A stretch of 64,000 bases of DNA from JAWPMT01 sp965227935 (GTDB taxonomy: Bacteria; Bacteroidota; Bacteroidia; Cytophagales; Cyclobacteriaceae): the NCBI GenBank assembly GCA_965227935.1, contig CBDDGS010000049.1, forward strand, positions 76,273 to 140,272, in the 5' to 3' direction. The notes under the pieces are model-generated. The model saw only the letters and a program-made list of their open reading frames with translations, was not told where the DNA came from and made no database searches. This document shows, piece by piece, positions 41,842 to 51,100 of the stretch. Both the position numbers and the translations under genes were made by a program. The first letter of the stretch is position 1. Each line of letters opens with the position of its first letter.

Positions 41842-42531
41842 TTGATAATTGGGAATTCACCTTACTCCGGAGGTTTGCAGAAGTTTCAAGTTACCGACTT
41901 TGTTGAGGGTCCAAGACTTGCCCGTGAAACATTCCATGAGAAGGTAAAAGCAAATGGGCAAAACAGGGACATCGTGGACATGGGTTTCACATCAGAGCTG
42001 CTCAAGACGGTTACTTTTCAAGGTCTGTCCAGTACACCGGCTCGCCTGATTGCGGCTGGAGCGTCACTGTTCATCTGGGCCCTGTCAGTGTATGTTCTGG
42101 TTGAACTGAGCTTTCGGTTCGAGGCGGCCGGCATCGCTGATCAAGTGGGGTTGGTTGCGGCTTCGATAATTCTCGTTCACTACTCACTATCAGGACGATT
42201 CTTGCTGGCGGACATTGCTACCTGGATGGCTTTGCGCACGCCGGTCGGTGTTTTGTACCGGAATGATCGCAAGATCCTGGGTAGAGCACGCAAAGTGATC
42301 CTTCGACTGGCCCGGCAGCATTCTTTTGCCAGTTTCCTGCCCTACAGCAACATCAATCCCGCGGTTGCGCGCGCTGACAGTTTTGAAGTCTTCAAGCAGC
42401 AGGAAGCTGGAACACTCCAGTCGTGGCTGGATGACACGAAGAATCTCAATACAGCGGCACACCTCGTATTTCAGATCGCGCTTGTTGAGCAGGCTCTGGC
42501 TGCCGGGGACTACCCGAGACCCGAATTTTAA
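41842..42531 (+). CDS. membrane protein of unknown function
   Basis: A protein of up to 229 residues with two hydrophobic segments (AAGASLFIWALSVYVLVELS and VGLVAASIILVHYSLSGRFL). No family recognised. The frame opens at a TTG (41842). ATG 41980 is an alternative that would remove 46 residues; neither start has a strong ribosome site. A terminator hairpin overlaps the end. Confidence 0.55.
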   Translation: MIIGNSPYSGGLQKFQVTDFVEGPRLARETFHEKVKANGQNRDIVDMGFTSELLKTVTFQGLSSTPARLIAAGASLFIWALSVYVLVELSFRFEAAGIADQVGLVAASIILVHYSLSGRFLLADIATWMALRTPVGVLYRNDRKILGRARKVILRLARQHSFASFLPYSNINPAVARADSFEVFKQQEAGTLQSWLDDTKNLNTAAHLVFQIALVEQALAAGDYPRPEF

Positions 42532-42556
42532 AAGGTCACACCCCGCTGACCTTTTG
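42530..42556 (+). terminator. terminator-like hairpin
   Basis: AAAAGGTCA (42530-42538) pairs with TGACCTTTT (42547-42555). The symmetric A and T arms could serve both directions. Confidence 0.65.
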
Positions 42557-42614
42557 ATCCCCAATTCGTCGAGTGCCCTCAATAGACTGGCAAAAAGCTC
42601 AGGAGGGCGCCTTC

Positions 42615-42776
42615 ATGTTCATCACCACACCGTTAATACGATGGCTCGTTAACCGGCTCTTCCAGTCTGGAAAGATCGACGGCCAACAGCGTGACCAGCT
42701 TCTGTCTCAGGATCGGCAGATCAATGTGGTCATCACCGGCGCCGCGCTGGTTCTTTTCGCTTCACTTTTTTTCTAA
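42615..42776 (+). CDS. very small membrane protein
   Basis: A 53-residue protein, MFITTPLIRWLVNRLFQSGK to the C-terminal helix VITGAALVLFASLFF. CAGGAGGGC precedes ATG 42615, a strong ribosome site. A GTG at 42573 is in frame but unsupported. Function unknown. Confidence 0.62.
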   Translation: MFITTPLIRWLVNRLFQSGKIDGQQRDQLLSQDRQINVVITGAALVLFASLFF

Positions 42777-42788
42777 TGGGGTGACCCT

Positions 42789-43055
42789 TTGACCAATATC
42801 GTTCACGCGAATTTCGGCGGCCGGCTTTGTGATGGGCAATTTTTCAATGCCGACGTGTATACAGAAAATCGGACCAAATACCAGTTTGAGGCAACGGCCG
42901 AATCCGCCACTGCGGCTTATTTCCGAATCATCGCTCTTGCAGTAAAAGAGGGGATCTCAGTGATTCGGCTCGTGGCGATGTTTGACGGGGTTTTAGCAGA
43001 CAGAAAAGCCGATCACCCGCCCATCAAAGTATGGTCGCGTCCGAAGATCGCGTAA
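42789..43055 (+). CDS. small protein of unknown function
   Basis: An 88-residue soluble protein that appears to start at TTG 42789 with GGGGTGA upstream: TNIVHANFGGRLCDGQFFNA, then YQFEATAESATAAYFRIIAL. No family recognised. It is in a tight run of same-strand genes extending to 45,731. Confidence 0.55.
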   Translation: MTNIVHANFGGRLCDGQFFNADVYTENRTKYQFEATAESATAAYFRIIALAVKEGISVIRLVAMFDGVLADRKADHPPIKVWSRPKIA

Positions 43056-43067
43056 GGGTTGTAAAAG

Positions 43068-43370
43068 ATGCTTTCTCGCTGGCTTCGCTCGCCCCGGTCA
43101 TATCCGATCCTTGTCGTTGTTACCGCCTCGATCGCGATGTTTGTCATCATCCAGATGGGTGATCCGGTCAGCATGACGTTTCCGCTGCTGCTTTTCATCT
43201 CCGCCAAAATGGGAATTCTCTTTGCCTGCGTAGAAATCGGCCTCTCTTTGACGGGGCTCTATAAGGAAAAAGAGCGGGTTTATCGCAGCATCAGTCGAGC
43301 GATAACCGCACTGGGCATGTCGATCAGCTTCATGCTGTTGCTTGGTGCGTTTGAGCGGGCTTTGAGGTGA
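43068..43370 (+). CDS. membrane protein of unknown function
   Basis: A 100-residue protein with three hydrophobic segments (YPILVVVTASIAMFVII, PLLLFISAKMGILFACVEIG, ALGMSISFMLLLGAF). No family recognised. It sits directly before the next gene of the run. Confidence 0.6.
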   Translation: MLSRWLRSPRSYPILVVVTASIAMFVIIQMGDPVSMTFPLLLFISAKMGILFACVEIGLSLTGLYKEKERVYRSISRAITALGMSISFMLLLGAFERALR

Positions 43371-43381
43371 GGTCGGTAGCA

Positions 43382-43801
43382 ATGAACGTCATGCGGGTTA
43401 CCCAATTCCATTCTGCCGACGCGGCCATCGACCGTAGTTTATTCCAGTTGCTTGAATACTTTTCTTCGTTTTGCCTGATTGAGTGCAAGCGGCAAAGCGT
43501 GATTCAGATCCCCTCGGAATGCCCGGTTCTGGTTTTGGACAACCTGGACCTGGCAAGAGACCCGGAAAGCATATTGTGTAGCGTGATCGCTCAATCGAGC
43601 CAGCAGGATGTTCTGATCGTTGTGGATCATCAGCCAGACAATTGGCTTTTGGCTTCAGCCGGACTTAGACCAGTGGTTCACCTCGTTCTGGGCTCAACAG
43701 GCCACCTCCACCACAAACCCAACGGGCACCAGCCCGACATTCCGGCAACTGCTTCGATTACGACGGCACTAGCTTGCCTGGAACATGCTCGAGCTGCATA
43801 G
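43382..43801 (+). CDS. soluble protein of unknown function
   Basis: A 139-residue protein: MNVMRVTQFHSADAAIDRSL, then PVLVLDNLDLARDPE, which looks like a beta strand with a Walker B-like Asp, and DVLIVVDHQPDNW. There is no Walker A, so ATP use cannot be claimed. ATG 43382 is chosen over GTG 43367, which overlaps the preceding stop. Confidence 0.55.
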   Translation: MNVMRVTQFHSADAAIDRSLFQLLEYFSSFCLIECKRQSVIQIPSECPVLVLDNLDLARDPESILCSVIAQSSQQDVLIVVDHQPDNWLLASAGLRPVVHLVLGSTGHLHHKPNGHQPDIPATASITTALACLEHARAA

Positions 43802-43810
43802 GACGACATC

Positions 43811-44404
43811 ATGAGCGAGACCAATAAAATCGAGGCTGAAGCGAATCCGAAAACAGATCCTTTGGACGCTAGCACTCCCGTCTCTTACGACAACGAAGAA
43901 GTTGTTTGGGAGGGCAGTCCATCGCAGATAGTAAATCTTGGTGGCTTTATCTTTTGGGGGCTTGTTATTGCGGCAGCCGGCGTTGGCTTGGTGTTATGGA
44001 ACGCAGGGCTGAAAGCACAATACACACCATTGATCGATCAATTGGTCCGATATTCAATCTACGGGCTTCTCATTGTTGGCGTCCTGAACGTTCTCATGTC
44101 CTACCTCACGGTGAAGTGTGAGCGGACCGTTATCACCCGCAACAAGATCAAAGAAGCAAAGGGCATTACCTCAATCTTCCGCCAGGAATTGTACTGCGAA
44201 ATGTCAGAGGTCTCGGACATCAAGAGTCCGCCGGCAGGGCTCATGGGGTTGTTCGGTCTGTCCACGCTGGTTCTTGAAACAAAAGATGCGGATCAACCGA
44301 TCATTCGAATTCGAGCTATTAGAAATCGCGATGCGCTGGTGCAGAAGATTCTGCCAATCTGGCGGAAGCTCAAAATGGACCGCAAAGGCTACTTTGGAGA
44401 TTAG
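43811..44404 (+). CDS. membrane protein with bacterial PH-like domain
   Basis: A 197-residue protein. VVWEGSPSQIVNLGGFIFWG starts the first of two membrane segments; the second is IYGLLIVGVLNVLMSYLTV. The C-terminal part (CERTVITRNKIKEAKGITSI, then YCEMSEVSDIKSPPAG and GLSTLVLETKDADQP) has the pattern of a bPH (YdbT/DUF304-like) domain. The family is widespread and its exact role unclear. Confidence 0.68.
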   Translation: MSETNKIEAEANPKTDPLDASTPVSYDNEEVVWEGSPSQIVNLGGFIFWGLVIAAAGVGLVLWNAGLKAQYTPLIDQLVRYSIYGLLIVGVLNVLMSYLTVKCERTVITRNKIKEAKGITSIFRQELYCEMSEVSDIKSPPAGLMGLFGLSTLVLETKDADQPIIRIRAIRNRDALVQKILPIWRKLKMDRKGYFGD

Positions 44405-44406
44405 CA

Positions 44407-44898
44407 ATGAAGAAACTGACCCTGTTGCTCCTTTCGGCAGGCCTGAGCACATTGGCGCTCGCCGATCCCCCTGAATACGACCGAAAGTCTCTGCGTTTGG
44501 CAACGGAAGCGAACGCCAGAGAATTGGTTGAAATCTACTACGACAAGGCTGCGGTTGGCTTGTCTGATCGAGATTTGAATGTCTTCTACAGCCAAAAATA
44601 CCGCCGCTTTCTGAGCGAATTGGTCGCCCAATTGGCCCAAACAACCGGCCAGGGTACAGACATTGAGCAGCATCGCGTTCTCGAACTCGAGCGAATGAAT
44701 GCAAAGTGTGAGAACCTCACGTTCCAGAACGCCAACACCTATGGCTCTCAGCCCCGGCAATCTGAACTGCATTACCTCGTGACCAATAGCTGTGTCGATT
44801 ACCTTCCGACAATTGCACGCACCATCGAGCTTCGCTATTCAACCGACATCGACAGCTGGCAGATCAATGAAGTGAGGGACCGGGAGCTCGTAGAATGA
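44407..44898 (+). CDS. exported protein of unknown function
   Basis: A 163-residue protein with a signal peptide (MKKLTLLLLSAGLSTLALA, cleavage after ALA likely). The mature part is helical and contains two Cys (AKCENL and NSCVDYL), suggesting a periplasmic disulfide. It overlaps the next start by four bases. Confidence 0.62.
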   Translation: MKKLTLLLLSAGLSTLALADPPEYDRKSLRLATEANARELVEIYYDKAAVGLSDRDLNVFYSQKYRRFLSELVAQLAQTTGQGTDIEQHRVLELERMNAKCENLTFQNANTYGSQPRQSELHYLVTNSCVDYLPTIARTIELRYSTDIDSWQINEVRDRELVE

Positions 44899-45731
44899 AC
44901 CGGTTAGTCGGAGCTCTCTGTCTGGTGGGTGCCATGATAACCGCTGCATCGGTCTCAGCCTCCACTGACACTTCCTCTGGAAAGCCGTTTCCAGAGGTTA
45001 CCTTTGATCGGGTCTCCGAGATTTTCGGGCACAACCTCGACACCAGCGAAGAGCGCCTGCAAACGCTGCTGTTGGCAATCGGCATGGACCACACAACGCC
45101 AACGTCGCCGCATTTTCAGGAAGAGGTTGGTATTCCTTTCATTGTTCATTACGGACCGAATCACTGGGTCAACCGGCTGACTAGCGGAGACATGAGTGTC
45201 GATGTCCTGGTCAACAATGCTCTTCTCTTGCTCTTCGCCGAGGCGGATATTCCGAACCGTGAGCAAGCCGCCTTCGATCTCATGAAAATGGCGTCGGACA
45301 AAGGATACTGGCCTGCTGATTACTTCGTGGCGGAAACCAATCTACTGAACCATCTGGTTCGCGGCCCAGAGGTTGTCATTCCTTTGGCACCAACTATTGA
45401 GGCCAGCGGGCTCAAACAGGTGGCCCGGGACACGATGGACGCTTTTAGCCGCTGTGCTGAAATCGGTTTCGCACCTTGCCGATATCGGATCGGCTTCTGG
45501 CTTTCGAACTCCCAGAAAACTCTTCAGGACGGGCTGAAGGTCCTGCAGGCCGCCATTGATGTGAATTTAAAAGACACCCGTTACGAAGACAAACTGGATG
45601 GCGCTTTGGTTGCTGCAGCTCAGGAGCTTGCAGAGCGGGGTGGGGCAATTGGCTTAGACTCTGACACGATCGATCAGTATAGAAAATTGACTGACCAGTA
45701 CGGCAGGAGTGCAGGCCGCCCAGTGAACTGA
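44895..45731 (+). CDS. exported protein of unknown function, helical repeats
   Basis: A 278-residue protein with a signal peptide (LVGALCLVGAMITAASVSAS). The mature region is helical with Sel1/TPR-like spacing (AAFDLMKMASDKGYWPADYF, then CAEIGFAPCRYRIGFWLSNS), but no clear repeat consensus. It is coupled to the preceding exported protein (ATGA), so the two may act together in the periplasm. Confidence 0.6.
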   Translation: MNRLVGALCLVGAMITAASVSASTDTSSGKPFPEVTFDRVSEIFGHNLDTSEERLQTLLLAIGMDHTTPTSPHFQEEVGIPFIVHYGPNHWVNRLTSGDMSVDVLVNNALLLLFAEADIPNREQAAFDLMKMASDKGYWPADYFVAETNLLNHLVRGPEVVIPLAPTIEASGLKQVARDTMDAFSRCAEIGFAPCRYRIGFWLSNSQKTLQDGLKVLQAAIDVNLKDTRYEDKLDGALVAAAQELAERGGAIGLDSDTIDQYRKLTDQYGRSAGRPVN

Positions 45732-45757
45732 GGTGGCAATACCAAGGCAGGTAGCAG

Positions 45758-45967
45758 ATGAAAGAATCAGAATTTTACTGTGGTTATTTTACGGCTGATA
45801 GAGCCGACCAGCACGGATTTGGATCATTGCATGAGGCTGAACAAAAGGCGAGGGCGCTTGCCGCAGAATCAGAAGACCCCGCGATTGCTGTGTGGGATCG
45901 CTCAGGCAAGCCCTGTGTCCTGATCTGGGGATCGCAGGAAATTCGGCGGGTGGGCGATACACCCTAA
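45758..45967 (+). CDS. small protein of unknown function
   Basis: A 69-residue protein: MKESEFYCGYFTADRADQHG, then FGSLHEAEQKARALAAES and AIAVWDRSGKPCVLIWGSQE. This has the look of a compact alpha-beta fold. No family recognised. The gap that follows (45,968-46,134) holds nothing obvious. Confidence 0.5.
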   Translation: MKESEFYCGYFTADRADQHGFGSLHEAEQKARALAAESEDPAIAVWDRSGKPCVLIWGSQEIRRVGDTP

Positions 45968-46134
45968 GCGAACGCGAGGGATTGTCCTTGATGGCTCAGA
46001 GCCAGATGGGATTTCCGCATAATGATGGTTGCGGTATCCGTATATGGCTCAAAGTCGCCGGTTTCGAGTTTCAACTTCTTGAGAATCTGACCCAGTCTTC
46101 ATGCGCACGTAAAAGCTGACTTGGATGGCTGAGT

Positions 46135-46653
46135 TCAGTCGCTTTCTTCATCATCGACAACCGATGATAAGCGCTTTTTCATAAGTCCCGTAAGTCGAGT
46201 GTCATAACGAAAATCTTCAATCTCGCCTGCCCGCACTTTGTCAAAATCGGGGTGATCCCGAAGCAGCATTACGTTTCGTTCTCCAGGAATTAGGGCGCTG
46301 GGTACTGACAGGCCCAGAGACTGTTCGCTGGCAATCCAGTCATCACCTATCGCTACCAAGTCAGGGTGGCCGGGTTCTTGCCAATCATCTGGAAGCACAG
46401 AATCATCCAGAGTCATGATTAGCTTCTCCGGCACCTCAACCTTGATCCGTTTGTAGGGAGCAATAACCTGGTCAGGAACATGCACGAGCAACTCATAGGC
46501 AGCCAGCGACAGGGATTCCGCTAAATAGACAACTCGACTCCCAGGAGTATTCCAACGCCCCCCATATCGAAAAGCCCCCTCTCCAGAAAGCATCTGATCA
46601 GGCGTCTCGGCGTATTGTGGGTCGCATATCCTGAATAATTTCAACTCACTCAT
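46135..46653 (-). CDS. RES-domain toxin
   Basis: A 172-residue RES toxin. Family members act on NAD+ and stop growth. The conserved positions are visible: Arg in LKLFRICDP, GGRWNTPGSRVVYLAESLSL with Arg, Tyr and Glu, AAYELLVHV, and the C-terminal Ser region SVPSALIPGERNVML. It overlaps the upstream antitoxin gene by four bases. The pair is the usual RES/Xre (ParT-ParS, MbcT-MbcA) arrangement with the antitoxin first. Confidence 0.9.
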   Translation of the reverse strand: MSELKLFRICDPQYAETPDQMLSGEGAFRYGGRWNTPGSRVVYLAESLSLAAYELLVHVPDQVIAPYKRIKVEVPEKLIMTLDDSVLPDDWQEPGHPDLVAIGDDWIASEQSLGLSVPSALIPGERNVMLLRDHPDFDKVRAGEIEDFRYDTRLTGLMKKRLSSVVDDEESD

Positions 46654-47183
46654 GAAGGAATTCCATGTCGAATCCGTCCGATCAGATTCTCCACCTCACG
46701 AGCACCGTATTCAGTTTGAGCATGTTCCAGCGGCGTTTCACCTTTGAATGCGTAAGCAGGACTCTTGAGCCAGTGCCGGGCTGCCTCTCCATCCCCATGA
46801 AACATATCCGTTGCTAATGCAGCCAAACGCGTATACCGATAGACCCTATCGGACTCGACAGACTCGAGCTTACCGTCTTTCCTGCGCCGACTGAAAGTTG
46901 CCGATGTAATATGCAGAAGCTTTAGCATCTCATTCTGACGGATGTTGAGGTACTCAACGAGCCGAGATACTGCGGCCGCAGGAAACCCTTCCGTGATGGA
47001 ATGAACGATGTCCGAATTTCCCTTTCGGTAAGTAGAATTTCTGTTAAAGATGATCTTCACAACCAGCTCTTTTTGGGCGCGTAGCTCATCATCGCTAAGC
47101 ATCCGCTTTTCAAGCTGAGGCTTAAACACCCTCTTGGCTTGGCTGCGGGATTTATCTTTTCCGCCGGACTCAATAGTTATCAT
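46650..47183 (-). CDS. Xre/MbcA/ParS-type antitoxin
   Basis: A 177-residue antitoxin. The HTH-like part is LNIRQNEMLKLLHITSATFS and the C-terminal DUF2384 part is RVYRYTRLAALATDMFHGDG followed by GETPLEHAQTEYGAREVENL, which inserts into the RES active site in known pairs. A basic N-terminal extension of about 60 residues is longer than in minimal relatives. The start codon lies inside a palindromic operator. Confidence 0.87.
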   Translation of the reverse strand: MITIESGGKDKSRSQAKRVFKPQLEKRMLSDDELRAQKELVVKIIFNRNSTYRKGNSDIVHSITEGFPAAAVSRLVEYLNIRQNEMLKLLHITSATFSRRRKDGKLESVESDRVYRYTRLAALATDMFHGDGEAARHWLKSPAYAFKGETPLEHAQTEYGAREVENLIGRIRHGIPS

Positions 47184-47213
47184 TTGATAGCCTCCAAAAT
47201 TTCATATGATAAC
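47176..47213. promoter_or_regulatory. nested palindromes at the antitoxin start (autoregulatory operator)
   Basis: GTTATCAT (47176-47183) is matched exactly by ATGATAAC (47206-47213). Inside lie ATCATTTGAT and TCATATGA, each a small palindrome. The left arm contains the antitoxin start codon itself. Such antitoxins typically repress their own operon. Confidence 0.6.
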
Positions 47214-47543
47214 AGTATAGAGCCGAACATGGTCGGAAACAACAACCCTCCCTTGTCTCTCCAGCGAAGGTGGCCCCATTTAATCCCTTTATCTCCTAGC
47301 AGTTGGCCAATGAAATCTGGGCGCCGAGTGCATTGTATTTTCCGGCCGTTACGGGGATCTCGCTGCAGCAGTGCTAAACTCATCTAAATCGTGAATACAT
47401 CCAAATCCAGCATGCACTTCGTTATAGCTGGAAAACGGTCGTTTGTTGAACGCTTCAGCTCACCTCTCAAAATTACCCAATTTCGGCTTGTTTCCCGTCC
47501 AACAATCACGTACAAAAATCTATGAACAGAAAAGGTGCCTTTT

Positions 47544-48107
47544 ATGATCATAGGTTATGCACGCGTCAGCACCCAAGACCAAAATCCAGGACTCCAAGTG
47601 GATGCCTTGGAAAAAGCCGGGGCTGATCAGGTATTTCAGGAAAAATTCACCGGAACTCTCCGGGAGCGACCTGAGCTGTCGCAGTGTCTCCGTACGCTCC
47701 GAAAGGGCGACATCCTGATCGTGTGGAAGTTGGACCGCCTCGCCCGATCATTGAAGGACTTGGTGGAGATTGTTCAGGATCTCCAGGATCGTGGGATTGG
47801 CTTCAAGTCCCTGACGGAATCCATCGATACCACCAGTTCAGGCGGCCGCCTGGTATTCCATATCTTCGGAGCTCTGGCTGAGTTTGAGCGTGACCTGATT
47901 CGGGAGCGAACAATGGCCGGATTGGAGGCTGCCCGGGCTAGGGGGCGAAAGGGCGGTAGGAAACCAGCGATGTCAAAGACCGACACACAGAAAGCCGCCG
48001 CGATGTTGCTGGACCCGAAAATCACCAAGACCGAGGTGGCGCAGCACTTTGGGATTAGTCGTACCACACTCAATGCCTCACTTCGGCGTAATGGGCACTC
48101 TATTTAG
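47544..48107 (+). CDS. serine recombinase (resolvase/invertase family)
   Basis: A 187-residue small serine recombinase. MIIGYARVSTQDQNPGLQVD contains the catalytic Ser; further active-site parts are IVWKLDRLARSLKDL and GRLVFHIFGALAEFERDLIR with Arg residues. A C-terminal HTH (KTEVAQHFGISRTTLNASLR) is complete. ATG 47544 is preferred over GTG 47535. No transposase accompanies it. The 150 bases upstream are AT-rich and could hold a res site, but I cannot define one. Confidence 0.9.
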   Translation: MIIGYARVSTQDQNPGLQVDALEKAGADQVFQEKFTGTLRERPELSQCLRTLRKGDILIVWKLDRLARSLKDLVEIVQDLQDRGIGFKSLTESIDTTSSGGRLVFHIFGALAEFERDLIRERTMAGLEAARARGRKGGRKPAMSKTDTQKAAAMLLDPKITKTEVAQHFGISRTTLNASLRRNGHSI

Positions 48108-48180
48108 CTTGTGTGTTAACTAACTGGTATTTTTACCGCAAAGACTCCAGAAACAGTAGTCCCGGACTGCTGCTGAAAAA

Positions 48181-51100
48181 ATGGACCAAGGAATGATGAT
48201 GACAGCCCTCCAAAGAATACTGTCGCAGTTCAGAGATATGACGCTGACAGAGCGTGACAAGGGAACCAGCTTCGAGAACCTGATGGTTCAATACTTCAAA
48301 ACGGAACCCTTCTATAAAGAACAATATTCTGAGGTGCTGTCTTACTCCGACTGGGTTGACCGATACGGCACAAACCTTGGCATCAGCACGAAGAAAGATA
48401 CCGGTATAGACCTGGTCGCCATCACAACCGATGGCGAGTTCCATGCAATTCAGTGTAAGAACTATTCGCCAGATCACACGATTGGCAAAAGCGACATCGA
48501 CAGCTTCTTCACAGCCTCCGGCAAAACCTACTTCAGTCACCGGATCATTGTCACAACAACGGATAAATGGACGGGCAATGCCCAGGACTCCCTGGAGAAT
48601 CAGCACCCACCCGTGTCCCGAATTGACCTCCATAACCTGGAAAACAGTGTCATCGACTGGTCGCAGTATCATGAGGATACAAAGCCAGTCCTCAAGGCTC
48701 AGAAGCAACTCCGTGAACACCAGGTTGATGCTCTTAACGCTGCGGTGAACGGGCTGAAGACCGCTGATCGCGGCAAGCTGATTATGGCCTGTGGCACAGG
48801 CAAGACGTTCACTTCGCTGAAGATAGCCGAAACAATGGCTGGCAAAGGTAAACGGGTACTTTTCCTTGTCCCCAGCCTCTCTCTACTTGGTCAGACACTC
48901 ACCGAGTGGACTCAGGAATCTGCGATCCCCCTGAAAAGCTTTGCGGTCTGCTCAGATAGCGATGTCGGGAAGCGGCCCGGTAAAGATGATGACCGAGTGA
49001 TTGCCGGCATCAGTGACCTGCAATATCCAGCCACCACCAACGCGGCCTCACTGCAGAAACACATGGCAGATCACCACAGCGGTGACGCTATGACTGTTGT
49101 GTTCTCCACCTATCACTCCATTGGGGTTCTGAACGAAGCTCAGACCACTGGAGCCAACCCGATCCCGGCCTTTGACCTAATCGTCTGCGACGAGGCGCAC
49201 CGAACCACCGGTGCAACTTTTGACGGTGAGGAAGAATCAGCTTTTGTTCGAGTCCATGACAACAGCTACATCCAGGGCAACAAACGCCTCTACATGACAG
49301 CAACCCCCCGCATCTATGGAGACGATGCCAAGAGCACCGAGAACGTCACACTATGCTCAATGGATGACAAGTCGCTATACGGAGAGGAACTGTATGTCAT
49401 CACCTTCTCCGAAGCCGTGGCCCGCAAGCTGCTTGTCGATTACAAGGTGATTGTCCTCGCTGTTGAGGAAACCCACGTCAACCGGCGCCTGCAGAGCCTT
49501 CTGAAAGATGCCGACAACTCACTCAAAGTGGATGATGCCGCAAAGATCGTAGGTTGCTGGAAAGCCCTATCGAAACAGGGTTTGGTTGAAACCATGGGAC
49601 AAGAACCCGACCCGATGAAGCGGGCTGTAGCGTTTTGCCAGGTCATCGAAAAGGAATACAAGGGCAAGAACCACAAGGTCAGCTCGAAGCTGATCTCTGA
49701 GATGTTTGGTGCTGTAGTGTCGCAGTACCAGGAAGCTGAAATTGCAGCGCTTCGAGACAAAGATCCAGACGCCACACTTGATCAGGCGCTGACCATGACT
49801 TGCGAGGCTGAGCATGTCGACGGCGGCATGAACGCCAGTGAAAAAGAAGCCAAGTTGGAGTGGTTGAAGGCCACCACCGAAGACAATACCTGCCGCATTC
49901 TCTCGAACGTACGTTGCCTTTCTGAAGGTGTTGATGTTCCCGCCCTGGATGCCGTGCTGTTCCTGACACCACGATCCTCTCAAGTTGATGTGGTGCAGTC
50001 CGTTGGCCGGGTAATGCGTTTGGCGCCAGAAAAGGATCTGGGATACGTCATTCTTCCGGTCGTTATTCCAGCGGGCGTTGAGCCCGAGGAAGCCCTTAAC
50101 AATAACGAAACCTACCGCGTGGTTTGGCAGGTTCTAAACGCCCTTCGGTCCCATGATGATCGCTTTGACGCGATGATCAATAAGCTGGAATTCAACGGCA
50201 GTATGCCCAGCAAAATGGAGGTTGTGGCGGTTGCAGACAAGGTGACACCGAAGGCCACCAAAAAATCGACCAAAGAGCGCAAAGCTAGTCGAGCTCGTGG
50301 TGGGCGTTCAATCGGTTCTAACGACCCGAATCCAAACCAACAGCAGGCAGAACTGATTTTCGAGGTAGGCGATATAGAGCGTGCGCTTTACGCCAAAATC
50401 GTTAAGAAATGTGGCAACCGACACCACTGGGAAGACTGGGCGAACGATATTGCGAAGATCGCCAATACCCATATCGACCGGATCAGGGCCATCTTAGAAG
50501 ATGAAAGCCACGTTGAGGAAATCGCTGCATTCAACGCATTCGCCAATGAACTACGCGATGACCTAAACAACAGCATTCCCGATGAAGAAATTATCGAAAT
50601 GCTGGCCCAGCACCTGATCACCAAGCCCGTTTTTGATGCCCTGTTTGAGCAGTACAGCTTTGCCAAACATAACCCCATGTCCCAGGCAATGCAGCAAGTG
50701 TTGGATAAGCTGCATGAACATAGCCTAGACAAGGAGCGCAGCACGCTGGAGTCTTTCTACGAATCTGTAAAGCTTCGGGCCGAAGGCATCAACAGTGCTG
50801 AAGGTAAGCAACGAATCATCGTGGAGCTCTACGATAAGTTCTTCCGAAACGCCTTTCCTCGCATGACGGATCGCCTGGGTATCGTGTACACCCCCATAGA
50901 GGTTGTCGACTTCATCCTCCACTCAGTCGAAGACATTCTGAAAACCGAATTCAAAACTACCATGGCCGATAAGAATGTCCACATTCTGGACCCCTTTACC
51001 GGCACCGGTACCTTCATCACTCGTTTGCTGCAAAGCGGAATTATCCCGCCAGATCGCCTCCCCGAGAAATACAAAAACGAGATTCATGCCAACGAGCTGG

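Noticed and set aside
47180..47383. A 67-codon minus-strand frame ending on the antitoxin start (ATGA overlap)
   Set aside because: It spans the operator and promoter region of the toxin-antitoxin operon, has no recognisable motif and no clear ribosome site. Probably a chance frame or an old remnant.
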